Assembly: GCF_047495875.1 (NCBI RefSeq)
Contig: NC_092470.1
Span: 15,661,001-15,725,000 of the forward strand
DNA from: Pithys albifrons albifrons
Taxonomy: Eukaryota > Chordata > Aves > Passeriformes > Thamnophilidae
DNA: 64,000 nt
Direction: 5' to 3'
Every line of letters begins with the position of its first letter. Position 1 is the stretch's first letter. Shown in pieces: positions 13,001 through 24,972 of this stretch. Made by a program: the position numbers and the translations under genes. Below the pieces are notes generated by a model. That model did not search any database, had not been told where the DNA came from, and saw only the letters and a program-made list of their open reading frames with translations.

Positions 13001-16000
13001 ACTCTGTTTTATGGAAAGGTTTTTAAGTTGTACTGAAGGAATTAAGAGGTGAAGTACCTAGCACAATTTGGTTCATATTATTCCTTTTGCTATTATTAAT
13101 AAAAATAGGAAAGAAAAAGAAAATTTGAGGAAAATACAAGGGGTGCTGATGCCGTTAAACCTGCATGTGCAAAGCTACATGCTTGCCTTTTCTCTTGAAA
13201 TGTATACCTCTGCTTCACATTCTCTTTCCTTCTACAGACTGGGATAGTTAATTTCAATTGCATTTTCCAACTACTGATATACCTGTTCATTCCTAAATCC
13301 ACTTCATATGCTTCCAAATCCTTAGGACAACATGTGGTTTAGACACACCAAGAAAAACCTGGAGTGATTCCACTGACCTAAATGTAATTACTGAGTGCTG
13401 AATTAAAGGCACAGGCACATAACTTAAGACCCATGTGTTTGGGGTAACAAGAAGAGATCAAAATGTCAGCTTCTGCCATTAATGTTTGTAGAACTTAAAC
13501 CAAGACATATTTGTAGAGAGGTGATAGCTTATTGTGTTAGATGCACTGTTCAGTCCTGAAGAAAATAAATCATGTTTTGGACCTGTAGAACCTTGTTGGG
13601 GTCTTCCACTGGGTGAACTGGCAGTGAAGGTGGCAAACAGATTTTTCAGGTGATCAAGTGCTGTGGATGTCTCACCCAAGTCGTCTTGTGTTTCCTCTGC
13701 TGCTTTAATTGCACAAAAAGCCATTGACCTCATTTTGTGACAGGACTGTACCAACAGTGTTTTCTTGGGCTGCTTACATCTTCTCCCAGCTCACCTTCTA
13801 ATACTAATCTTTGATTAAATATTAAAACAAAAAGTGTGCTGTAAATGGTTTTAAACTGAAACAAGATTATCACTGTTAAGGGCTTGGTCAGAGAGAGTAT
13901 TTGTTTCACCAGGTAAATCTCTTGCCTGCGACAGTTAAAGCTGCTAATTCTGGAGTTTGGGTGGCTGACATGCCCAGAGCTGCTCTAGTCCCTGGGCTGG
14001 TGAGAATGCCCAGCTGGGTAAAGCTCTGTCAGGAGCGAGTTTACAGTGCATTCACTGAGGGAAGAAAATATAAAAGCTCATGGGAAACATGAACCTGACA
14101 CAGGAGCTATATCTGTTCAGGTGACATTCTAATCCGAGTGTGTTGATGCATCGCTACAGCAAAAATTGATTTGACTCCACATCTAACAAGTGTTGACAAA
14201 TATGAAGAAGTTTGTTTTGAGTTACATAAGGGGTCTTTTTATGTATGTGGTGCATTACAACAGGGTAATTCAGGGCTTTGTCAGACTGTCTATAAAAATA
14301 AAAAAATTATATGCTTGTAAGATTTCAGAAGAATGGGTGCAGTTTCTTTTCTCTGCATGTGGCAATTTGCTGAATAATGCATCATTTTGTCAACTCTCAT
14401 ATAGTAATCGATAAACGCCCTACGGTGCTACCTGCTCATGGGAGACAAGAATGAAGATTGTTATGGAAACAGTCTTGAAACTTGCTTGAAATAAAAATAC
14501 CACTTCTGTACTTGTGGTTTTGGAGGCCTGGGCTGTTTTTCTTTTCATTTTGGAGGAGCTGTAATTCATCTTGTTCAATTTGAGTGAAATTCATCATGTT
14601 TGCAAGGCTAGGATGAAACCCTTTGCCTGCAAAACTCCAAGGAGATTTACCAAGAATGTATAGTTGTTGTTATGCTCATCATCTGAACTTTCCAAAGTCT
14701 CCACTAGAACTCAAATGGAGAGTTGGTAAATATAAAAACTAGAGCTTATAGTTGGGAATTTTGTTTTGTCCTTGATTTTGATGTGTAAACACATATTTGT
14801 GCTAAGCCTGTTTTCCCTTTTCTGGTCATACTCCTCAAACACAAGCAATCAAGCTTTACTGGCTCATGTTTGCAGCCAATAAATTTCAAGGATGGACAGG
14901 TAAATGCCTTCGGAAAACGAGCTTTAAATTTGCACAGGGAAATAATCATACTAAAATTTCAAATTATCTGAGTTTAAAAAATAAATTGTCTATATCTACT
15001 AAAAATGTAATTTTGCAGCTACATTTAAAATCCAAATATTCTGAAGATTTGGCTTAAAAGTTGTGAAATGTTCTGCCTCTTTAAGTAATAATTCTGTTAC
15101 ATTGGAAAATGGGAGAGCAGTATCTTTATTTTGAACATAAGATAGGGTATGGCTCTCTTAATTGTGCCAATTAGCAGGCTCCTGCTAAAACAACAACCAC
15201 AGAACACTCTTGTGTCTCTTCAGACGGTGTTTACAGCCAGAATGGTGAGATAAAGAACACTGGTTGCAGCTGCTAACTTTTAAAGTGATTTTAAACCCTA
15301 CCACTATGTCTAATACTTGGAAGTTTCCAGTCCTGCAACTTCCCAAGCAGCAAATTTCATCAGTGCAAAGCAGTTAAAGTTTGTAAGTCAGGTGTCACAG
15401 CACCTGACTTTGCATGCTGTATCTACAGGCATTGCAGTCCCTGGGATGGTGCACTTCAGTTTCTTATTTGCTTTCAAAGGTGATTTCAGTAATAAGCAAA
15501 GTTGCATCATTCTTTTTCATGTAAGGAGATGTGTAATACCTTGTTAACATTTTTAGCAATTCCAGTGTCTAAGTAGGTACAAGGCAAAATGGTCAGTCAG
15601 TGTTTTTCCTGCCATGCCCCAGTCCTCCTTTAAAAGTTGTCCAAGCCAAGCAGAAAAGCATTTTTGTTACCTGAAAGCTGACCTTGAAAAAACAGATCAT
15701 TACATACAGGTAGCAGGGGTTAAAAAAGAGGGTGAAGAAACAGATTTGTTGTTCCAAGAACAGTGGTTTGCTTTTAAGAAACAAACATTATTATCCAATC
15801 ACCGATATTCTTTAAATAGTCTGAAGTTTTAAAGTCTCATATCATCAAAATAGGGCCTGCTGTATCTTTCTGATTTTACCTCTAAGGCCGCCATTTAAGG
15901 CAGCAGCTGTGTGTTAATCTTGACCAAATACAGCATAAATACCTTGAATGAGATGGTCTCTATTTTTTACAGTTAAGATGGCAACAGGGCATAATTTGAA

Positions 16001-19000
16001 GATGATCTGTAATAATGAGTTTCAAACCTCCTTAAGAAAGGTGGACTTGATTTCCCAAGAAAAATGTGTGTATGCTCCTTAGTGAAGTTAATATAAAGTG
16101 CAAGAATTAATCCTCCCACTAAAGAATAGTTGCTGGTCTGTTACGTCTTACTGTACACAGGAACTCATGCAAAACTGAAACAGCAAGGTGGGTCTGTTGT
16201 TAAGGAGCTCATAGATCTAAAATTTGACCTCAGGCCACAAGATAACATGTATGGGAACAGAACCGATTCTTTGATGCAAATTTAAATTTTGCTTAGAAGA
16301 GACCATTAAATCCCACAAAATATTTTGAATCCATTGCTGATTTCCATTTAGTCTTTATACTTTTTATTAATAACTTATTTTTCTTTGAAAACAGGAATAA
16401 AAAGAGCTGAATCTTGGTAAAAATTGTTTCATTTTGAACAAACTGAAAAAAACATTGGAGTTTGGCTTAGACTGAAAGATTTTTTTCTTTACCATACGTT
16501 TTTGACACTGATAACAATTTGTTTCTAATTACTCATGCTAATAAATCTTTTTCTTGCTGCACACAAGGTTCATCATTCTGAACATGAGCCCCATAAAAGT
16601 GCCAGCAACCCCCCCCATATTAACATAATCTCAGTTTCCAGTGTTAAATCCTGGGAACCAAAAGGGCATATGTAAAAGTTCTCTCTATGTGTTTGCAATT
16701 ATTCATTACCGGCTGGAGCAAAAGTCTGGATTTGAATTCCAGTTCCAGGCCCTGAGCAGAACGAACAGCATAAGTTCCTTGCTAGAGCTGAGTTTTATCC
16801 TTGCTGCTGCTGGGTTTATTGCTAGTCTTGTGACAGTAGGAAAAAGCTTTAGCTGGGATCAATACACCATAATCATCTCCACCAGTCACACGGGGATGGT
16901 GGTTCCTTGCTTAGAAGGTAAATTTGTATCTACCTGTGCAGTTACTGTGATTTTCACAGGGAATTACTGAGGAAGGAAACGGAAGGGGGAGAAAAGTGGA
17001 GATTGATTGTTTGACTGATATGTTACACATTACATACAAAACCTCAAAATAGAGCTCTATTTGATTCAGGACAAACAGACAACTTCAGTGAACACACAGT
17101 TTGCAGGAAGTTAAATGCCTCCCACAAACAGCTCACTGTACTCAAAGGGCATTCAATGTCCTGTTTGCATATTCTGTGTCGAAGTAATTCAAACTATTCT
17201 CTCTATCTTAAGGCCCAGGAAATTGGCAGTGATTGCTCCTGAAAAGTGAGTTTTGGATTGAAGGGAAGTTTGGTGAAATTGCACATCTCTCAGTCTTGCT
17301 TAAACTCCTCTTTTCCCACTTTAAAAGGCAGACACAATATTTAACTCTTGTACCCTTTGTATCAGAAAGAACAAGCTGCTTCACCAGCCTTTTGGCATCC
17401 TGTGGTACAGAGGACGTGTTGGGGCAGGCAGGGAAGGGATGGTGCCCTGTGAAATCAGTGTGCCTTTGTATGTTGTCCCTAAGGGATAATAACACTGGGG
17501 CTGGGAGGAGGGAAAAAGGATTCTAGAAGAAAATGGAGTACCAGAAAGTGAGGTTGTGTGCCTCCATCTGGAATTCCAGACGTACATGCAGTCTCAGAAA
17601 ATAGTTCCCAAATTAGTAATGGAAACATTAAGTTGTCTCGTTACTATCAAACATGTGGTTCATAAAACATGGCTGAAGTATTTGTTCTAATGGTACACAA
17701 AGGAAGAGTGTGTCATCTGAAAGAGAAGGAATGAACTGTATGGAGGAAATTGCAGTGTAGAAATGCTGAATTGAGAAGGAAAAGAACGGGGTAACTGCAG
17801 AGGCAGTAGAAGTGAGAATTTTGTTCCACTGTTGCATTAAGAAGAAGACAAACAGACTGTTACTGGTAAGGAACAGCAGAGCTGTGTGAGGAGAACCATG
17901 GCTCTGGAGAGAGCAACTCAATTGGAGCCAAGAAACAGAGGAGTCGTGGATACTCCTGTAAGGTTTTTTTGGAGTTGCTTTAGGCCTTGCTGCCCAGGAA
18001 GCAAAAGAGCGGCACTGAATACATGTAATGAGGATATTGGACTTCGGTATTTTTTTGGTTACATGTAGCAGCAACAGAGTAAGGGAATTCCAAAAACATT
18101 TCTGTCTGTAAAATATACATGGATAATTTTTTTAAAGAGAAACAGTCTCTTATACTAGACAGTCTAGTATAGTTAGAGAAATCAGATAACAGTCTGAGCA
18201 CACAGGTTAGGTCTTGTTGGGTTACAATCTTAAGCTCTCTTGACTGGAATCACACTACTCTTACTAAGTGCAATTATGTCTAGAATGCCTCATCTCTTCT
18301 CTCTTTCATGTGGTTATTAAAAGTGATCAGACTTTATATATTTTTCTAGAAATGTCCTTGTGTTCTGTGGAGAAACAATAGAAAAGCTGAAAATTTTACA
18401 TGGAATTTCCAGTCTTGGTCCGTGCTGGGAGGTTGTACCTTGCAGGGTCAGCTGAAAATGCTGATGTAAGCAGAAATGCTGTTACTGCACCCTGCTTTTA
18501 TCTAATTCCTGCCTTATCTTTGGTTGCCTTCCCCCTTTTTTTCACTGTTGGTTGTTTTCCAAGGAGAACAACATCTGGGTTCTGTCCATGCAAGCACCTT
18601 TATATACAGTTATGTGTGAGCAGTTCCACTGAGAGAGCAAGAGGATTGGCTTTTGCAGGAATCTGAATAGCAATGAAGTTGCAGAGCAGGCCTCCTGCTC
18701 TCCCCTAGTCTCTGCAGACCAGAACTTCAATTCTTTTTCTTACAAGGGAAGACACGAAGGCCTTTTGCCCCTTTTCAGTGAGAAGCTGTGTCTGCTGTTT
18801 TGTTCCACCACTGATTCCTTGGTTGAAGGCTTCCGTGCTGTGGTATCTTTATGTGGGCCACCACCATCTGTTCTTTGAGGATGGTGACACCTTATCTGTC
18901 TACAAGCAGCAGATATTCCCTGCTATCCTATACAAGAGCTCAGCTTTTTCTCTGTATTTTGAAAGGAAATACATCTCTTGGCTCAAAGTCATGGGGATCG

Positions 19001-19359
19001 ATTCTTTTCAGCTGACCACTTCCTTGAGGCATTTGCAGGACCCAGCTCAGGAGAGAGCTGCCAAAAGTCCAAATGTGTGATTCAAGAGCCAGACTGTCTC
19101 CTGAGACCTTGCATAATAATTTGAAGCATTGTTGGTTTAATTCTGCCATAACTACCCACATTGTTAGGATGAAAAAGGAAGAATGGGAAAATTTCTTTCT
19201 GGTTTTAATGGAGTGAGCTGGGCAAATGAAAGAAGGCAAAAGGCACATCTATCATTTAAAGTGACTGCTGAAGTATGTAAATACTAATTCCAGTCATGTT
19301 TATTCTGTGTGCTTCTTGCAGAGGGACACCATAACTGGGGCTGAGGGCAGCACTGATGG
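7041..19359. other. Long intergenic region upstream of the lncRNA promoter
   Basis: About 12 kb of AT-rich DNA with no gene that I can support. The open frames are short and overlap on both strands. A small CpG cluster at about 10240-10350 and a 'ggccgccatttaaggcagcagctg' segment near 15887-15910 could be regulatory, but neither is convincing. No interspersed repeat was recognised with confidence. Confidence 0.5.
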
Positions 19360-19483
19360 CAGTGACCAGTAATGGGGCGGAGATGCCCTTCCATCCTGCT
19401 AATATATGAAGTGGTTTCCATGGCTGTAGTCAAAATAGGAGACAGTGTCCTGGCGAGGTTGGCACGCCAGACAGTTTCTATGG

Positions 19484-19500
19484 TGCTGCCTATAAAAAGC
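19484..19500 (+). promoter_or_regulatory. TATA-like box upstream of the CpG island
   Basis: A 'gcctataaaaagcagg' sequence is a good TATA-box match followed by purine-rich DNA. It lies about 350 bp before the CpG island. If used, transcription would start near 19515-19525 and run into the CHASERR exon 1 region. The use is inferred from the motif only, and the CpG-island start is the more likely one. Confidence 0.25.
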
Positions 19501-19849
19501 AGGACACCTAGTTTTATTTGGGTGTCTGTGCTGTTTCTGTAACGAGGGCTGGGCCTGATGTGGCAGACGGGCGGTGATGGGCTTGTGCCGGCTCAGTCCC
19601 TCAGGAGCTGAGGGTGCACAACATGGGGGTGCGTACTCGGATCAGAAGAGAGAGGTTGTGGCCCCGCCGCTCTCTGTGGTGAGCTTGGCGGGGGAGCTGC
19701 CCCTGGGCCAGGCCGTGTCAAGGGCTGAGGAGAACAGAGGTGCTGTCTGTGGGATGGCAGCAAGCGGGGCCGTGAGGCGCGGGGCGCCAGCACCCAACAA
19801 CTCAGGGGGCTGAAGCCCCCTGCATATCAGTGCAGGCAGGCGAAGGGAC

Positions 19850-21010
19850 GAAGAGGTGTCTGGAAAAGGGTCTGGCCGAGAAGGCGGCGCTCGGACGGAG
19901 CGGGGTCGGGCCGCGCTGGGGCCGGCGGAGGTGGGTTCGGCCCGGCCAGGTGGGGCTGCGAGGGGGCGGCGTCCGCTCCCGCTCCGCTCCCGCTCCCGCC
20001 TCCCCCTGAGGGGCGGTGGCTGCGGCCGCGCGCGAGGAGGGGGCGGGAGCCAATGGGGAGCGGCCGAGGCGGGCAGCGCGGGCCAATAGGAGGCCGCGGC
20101 CGCCGCGCGCGCGAGGCCCGGGGCGGGGGGAGGCCAATGGGGACCGGCGCGCGGCGCGCGCGCAGCCGAGGGCGGGGCGGGGAGGGGCGGGGCGCGCGCG
20201 CGGGGCCGCCCCTTCCCCGCCGCAGTGAGGAGCGAGCGGGCGGCCATGTTGTGCGGGGGGAGGGGAGCAAGGAGTTGAGAGGAGACGGCGGAGGCTCCTC
20301 ACACACACACGGCACAAGATGGCCGGGGAGCAGCCGCAGCTCCCGCACGGCTCCCGGGCGCGCTCCCCGCCGCTCGCACCGGGGACACCCGGCCGGCGTC
20401 CCGGGTGCCGCTCTCGAGGGGCAAGTCGGGCCCAGCGCTCTGGGGGCTCCGGGGCTTCGGAGGGCGGCGAGCGGGGCTGCCGAGCGGGGCTGCGCCGGGC
20501 GGGCTGCAATGGCGCCGGGCTGCGGAGCGCTGCCCGCGCCGCTCCCTCGCCGGGCGGGCGCGGGGCCGCCCTTGGCCGCGGGCAGGGCGAGCAGGGGAGC
20601 AGCGCCCCGTCCTCGGGGCCCCGGGTGCCGGCCAGCGGGCTGCCCTTCGCCGGGTAAGTGCCGGAGTCTCCGCGCTCCTCATTGTCCTTTGTCCTTGGGA
20701 GGAAAAACAAAATGTCCTTGGAGGGGGAGGGGGCGCTGCCTCTCCCTGCCCCCCCCCGCCCGCGCCGTCGCTCGCCGAGGGGACCCGCGGGGACTCGGGG
20801 GGACCCGTGTCCGTGTCCGTGCGGGGCTGGGCGGCAGCGGCGGGACAGGGGGAGCCCCGGTGACCCTCGGCGGCTGCGGGCGCTCCGCTCCCTGCCCTGC
20901 AGCACCCGCGGGCTCCGCACGCCCCGGCCCCGCTGCAGCACCGGGCGGGCAGCGGCGGGGTTTGGGCGCCCGGTGCGGCACCGAGCACGGGGGGCTGCAG
21001 AGCGGCGTGC
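19850..21010. promoter_or_regulatory. CpG island promoter of the CHASERR-like lncRNA
   Basis: This is the strongest CpG island of the window. Upstream of the presumed start it has three CCAAT boxes (NF-Y type) at 20050-20054, 20083-20087 and 20134-20138, all on the + strand. GC boxes (Sp-family type, ggggcggggagggg) lie at about 20170-20190. A YY1-type site in antisense (gcggccatgttg) lies at about 20240-20251. There is no TATA box nearby. The start is probably near 20210-20230, and the island runs past the first splice donor at 20654. Long open frames on both strands (up to 379 codons) are low-complexity Ala/Arg/Pro/Gly products of high GC. Confidence 0.8.
20220..20653 (+). ncRNA. CHASERR: CHASERR-like exon 1
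   Basis: The GC-rich first exon ends at a strong donor (ccg|ggtaagtg context, GT at 20654). The start is uncertain by tens of bases. It includes a YY1-like AAGATGGCC at 20316-20322, which is also an AARATGG word. The exon lacks a plausible coding frame; its open frames are low-complexity. Confidence 0.6.
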
Positions 21011-23212
21011 CAGGGGGGTATCTGCAAACCAGCCTGGAACTCCAGTGCAGCAGAGGAGGGAGGGGGGAGAGGTAAAGGCTGTACGACATCATCACTAAAA
21101 TGTTTAGCCCCGTGTCTGTGTAAAGAGCGTTTGTTGCCCGTCGCTGTTCGGATGGGGATATGTTTTCGTAGTTTGTGAGAACAAAGACGCCATGTCCTTT
21201 TCTCTTAAAAATAAAACTTGATGTGTTTTTCTTTTTTTTGGTGGGGTGTTGGCTTTTAACTCTTTGTAAACCAGAAAGAAAAAAAACCAGACTGCGGATG
21301 AGACAGATTAGTACTTTACTGAGACAATAGAGAAATTTGACTGCACTTGAAAAACAGCAGTTCAGGTGCAGAACTTTAAAGAAAACTCTTAAGAATTACT
21401 TGCAATTGGATTTTGCAATTAAAATGGCAATGCAGAAACTTAAAAGCTTGGAAAAAACAAAGCTCGGTCATGCCAAGTCTACAGTTTAAAGTTGGCAAAA
21501 TACTACGGTTGCGATTTAGACGACGCTACGAGAAGAAAAGGTAGTTACTTAAATACGAATTACACGATAAGGAAATGGATGAGTTTGTGTGTTACGTGAA
21601 AAGCTTTTAAAAACATTTTTGGGGTGTCAGGTTTGTTTTTAATACTCAATTTCTGCGTTTTTCAGAGATCTCAGTCATTTCTGTTTACAAAACATTTTTA
21701 TCGTCTTTTCGATGTTTGATAATTTTAGAAGTTGTACAACACCTATTGCAAGACTCTCTAGAAAAATGCAAGTTTAAATGGAATGCCTGACGTTTGTTTA
21801 GCGTTGGCTCGCATTCAGCAATTACCAGTTTAAGGGTAAAATCGTAATTTTTAGACGTATAAAAAGTCGCTCTGGTAGAGCAAGGGGTAATATTAAGAAC
21901 TTTGGTTTTAATTGGAGGTTGTGTGTAGCCATATTTGTTGGATTTATGTGGTGTTCACTTGTGGAAGGTTATAAAACTCCGAGCAGGTTTTAAACATTGC
22001 AGTTGGAGGCAAATCTACATTTTTCGGTACTTCCTCTGCAAATGTGAATCCGTCATTGCAGTAATATAAGTTTGACTTTTTTTGGAAATAGAAATACAAG
22101 TTCTAGTGGTCACTGGACTTCCATCACCTTTATGCAAAGAGTTCAGTGTCTTTATTTTAGATTTGGATTATGGTGGTTTTGTAACCCCAGCACCAGTTCT
22201 GCAGTGTAGAACAGGTTCTGGCATTCACACTTTGCCCTAGAGAAAGTTCTAGCTTTAGGTGGGTGTCTACTGAATTTCTCTTAAATATGTTAGGGGATAA
22301 TTCATTTAAATACCTTTTGACTAGTTTCTCTCAACAACTGAAAATAAAACAGCAAGTAATTATCTCAGAAAAGAAATTGCTCTTAATTTGTAAAGTGTTT
22401 TGTTTAACAGTTTTGATTTTTTATTTTGAAGGTGTAGGAATTTGAATTTGGATACCTTTTAATCTAGCAACAAAAGTTTTTAAAATTTGTGTATTTACAG
22501 AGTGTTTCGAGGTTTCTTCTTAAATATGAAGTAGTGGTGGTGATAAATAAAACTGCTGTAAAATAAAATGTTTAAGCCTTTTCACAAACGGCAAGAAAAG
22601 TTGGCCAGGACTAGTGCAAATATGGTGTTCCTTGTGTTAAAGAGCATAGTTTGGGATCTGATTAAAGGTTAAAGAAGCTGAAGGCTTTAAAACTCTTACT
22701 CTGAAGGGCAAAAAATACGTATTTTGGGGGGAGATCAAGTAACTTAGGACTTAAAATTCAGAGGAGCTGATGGCAGAAGCCATTTTGAGATAACTTTGCT
22801 ATCAATAGAAGTTTTATTTAATTTTGCATAGACTACTTTTAAAGACTTTAATATGAAAAAAATGCAAGGGTTGAGGGGTATTGGGTGATAAATTACTCAA
22901 TAAAAAAATTTAAATTTGCATTTGATCTCTAAATCATTTAAAATTAAAGTAATGGAAGGCAGAAGAGCAGATTGCAGTTACTCGTGGAGAACACAGATCG
23001 TGTGTGTGTTGTATGACAGTCACTTTCCAGTGGGTTTTCCTTCAGCCAAGAGTGTACTTTTATTTTTAGAGTTGAGTTCTAAAGGTACAGTTACTGCTGT
23101 CTTAAGTTTTTTCTGACTTAATAATTACATAAAGATTAATAAAGTTCAGGCGTGTGACTTGTTCTGCTTTTCTAAAGAAAAATGCTGAAAATTTCCATTC
23201 TTTTTTTTTCAG
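20654..23212 (+). other. CHASERR-like intron 1
   Basis: The first about 350 bases are still CpG island; the rest is AT-rich with T-rich runs and no repeat recognised. It ends with a very strong polypyrimidine tract (ctttttttttcag). Confidence 0.55.
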
Positions 23213-23282
23213 GTAGAATTCCATGAACAATACCTTGTTCCTGACTGGCTTCAGAGGAATCATTCGTGCCTTATTTTCTTAG
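23213..23282 (+). ncRNA. CHASERR: CHASERR-like exon 2 (70 nt)
   Basis: The acceptor is a long T tract followed by CAG (AG at 23211-23212), and the donor is 'ttag|gtaagagt' (GT at 23283). Both are near-consensus, which makes this short segment a convincing internal exon. No open frame runs through it. Confidence 0.65.
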
Positions 23283-23983
23283 GTAAGAGTGGCTATAACT
23301 TGTGGTAGAATGTTCATTTCCTTGTTATTTTTTTTATCTTGGAATTTACTTTTTTGCTACTGTGCAGAGGGGAATTAAAACTCATTTTTACATGGAGGGG
23401 AAACATTTTGTAAATTATCTGGACTTTTAAAAAGCCTTTTTTTATTTGCAGATGCTGGTAGATTGTCTTCAAATAATGTCATGTTTATGTGCTACTTCTC
23501 TATAAATTTTAGTTTACCAAGGTTCTTTATTTGATTAGATTGTTATTTTTATAATCTATGTATATTCATACATATGCATTGTATTTGGTGTAAAAAGACA
23601 GTATTTTCACATAAACCCAGGAGTTGTGTGTGGCCCATTTCACCAGTGAGAACCTGCATTAAACTTTGAAAATGCTTTGGATTTTGTACTTGAGTTTGTA
23701 GCATGAACGTTTGGGGATGTTGCACTCTTTGTATACGACAGTATTAGCACAAGACTTCACCTATTTGTAGAGGAGATTTTTGGGGCCTGTTGCTTGTTTG
23801 TGGGAACACAAAAGCTAAAGCTTGGCAAGGATAGAATGCGGAGTTTCTGTACTGTTGGTGGAACTTGTATCAATTGGAAGATGTGTTACCAGAACGTTCA
23901 TGTCAGTCAAGAACATTGGGATTGTAGGTGAGATCTCTGTACCAGACAAACCTGGTTTTGTTTTTTTTCTTTGTTTTTAAAAG
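23283..23983 (+). other. CHASERR-like intron 2
   Basis: This is a 701-bp AT-rich intron with nothing recognised in it. The acceptor region is T-rich (gttttttttctttgtttttaaaag). Confidence 0.5.
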
Positions 23984-24069
23984 GCTCTCACTGGATACTG
24001 TTCTTCCAAAGACTGAGACGGCTGGTTGGGTGTAAGACCTTGAGCAAAATCCTGTCCTGTGTGTGCCAG
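23984..24069 (+). ncRNA. CHASERR: CHASERR-like exon 3 (86 nt)
   Basis: The acceptor is a T-rich tract ending 'tttttaaaag' (AG at 23982-23983). The donor is 'gtgccag|gtacgt' (GT at 24070). The exon is non-coding. The A-rich end of the acceptor tract makes this the least certain internal boundary. Confidence 0.55.
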
Positions 24070-24730
24070 GTACGTTATACTGAGTTGTGGGGTTTTGTTT
24101 GTTTTGTGGGGGTTTTTTAATTATCCTGGAAATAATACTTTTTCAAAATAAACATTAAACATTTAACCTTCAGTGTTTTACCTTGTTGAATTTATTTTCT
24201 TTCAAGCTTAGTTCATTTGAATAGTGTTAGCAAGTACTGACTACAGGAATGTTCACCTCTCCTGCATCTTTGAAGATTTTTATGGTCACTCTCAAATACA
24301 ACTTTTAACAATCCGCAGTGACCATGTTGACATGTAGTGAAGCCATCTGTGCTCTGAGGATTGTTCTCTCCTACAGACATTCTCTAACCAAACTTTAGAA
24401 ACGCTTTTCCTTAGCTCAAGGTATTCATTCAGTAGCAAGGGACACTCAGAAGCTTTTTCTTTCCAATGAATTGTTTATACAATAAACTGAGAAATTCTCC
24501 TTTTGGTGCAAATTTAACTCTAAAAGCCTGAACCTGCATCTAGTCCTTAAGATGCATCTTGCTCTCCTCCTGCAGTACAAACAAATCTGCTTTCTAATGT
24601 TTATTTTTACACTTTTAAGATTCTGCATTTAGACTGAGGCACGTGTTTCCTTTGGGTCAGGCTTTCCCCACTGTGTGATGGAGCTGGGGAAGCCTCTTGG
24701 CCTCTCACTGGTTTCCTTTCACAGCATGCC
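24070..24730 (+). other. CHASERR-like intron 3, left part
   Basis: AT-rich intronic DNA up to the minisatellite, with nothing else recognised. Confidence 0.5.
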
Positions 24731-24972
24731 GTGCTCAGGTGCCCTCAGTGGGTGCTCAGGTGCCCTCAGTGGGTGCTCAGGTGCCCTCAGTGGGTGCTCA
24801 GGTGCCCTCAGTGGGTGCTCAGGTGCCCTCAGTGGGTGCTCAGGTGCCCTCAGTGGGTGCTCAGGTGCCCTCAGTGGGTGCTCAGGTGCCCTCAGTGGGT
24901 GCTCAGGTGCCCTCAGTGGATGCTCAGGTGCCCTCAGTGGGTGCTCAGGTGCCCTCAGTGGGTGCTCAGGTG
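24731..24972 (+). repeat. 21-bp minisatellite, 11 near-identical copies plus a partial twelfth
   Basis: The unit is gtgctcaggtgccctcagtgg (21 bp), repeated in perfect register from 24731. One unit near 24900-24920 has a single G-to-A change and the last partial unit diverges. Because 21 is a multiple of three, open frames run through it on both strands (for example a heptapeptide repeat APEHPLR on the minus strand). They are artefacts. Such homogeneity points to a recent and probably length-variable array. Every unit contains CAGGTG, an E-box core. The array lies inside intron 3 of the lncRNA gene. Confidence 0.95.

Noticed and set aside
19642..21098. Long open frames on both strands (up to 379 codons on minus, 340 on plus) in the CpG island
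   Set aside because: Ala/Arg/Pro/Gly-rich, overlapping in most frames, with no domain; expected from very high GC with few stop codons.
24731..24972. CRISPR-like direct repeats
   Set aside because: The units abut without spacers and the host is a vertebrate; this is a minisatellite.
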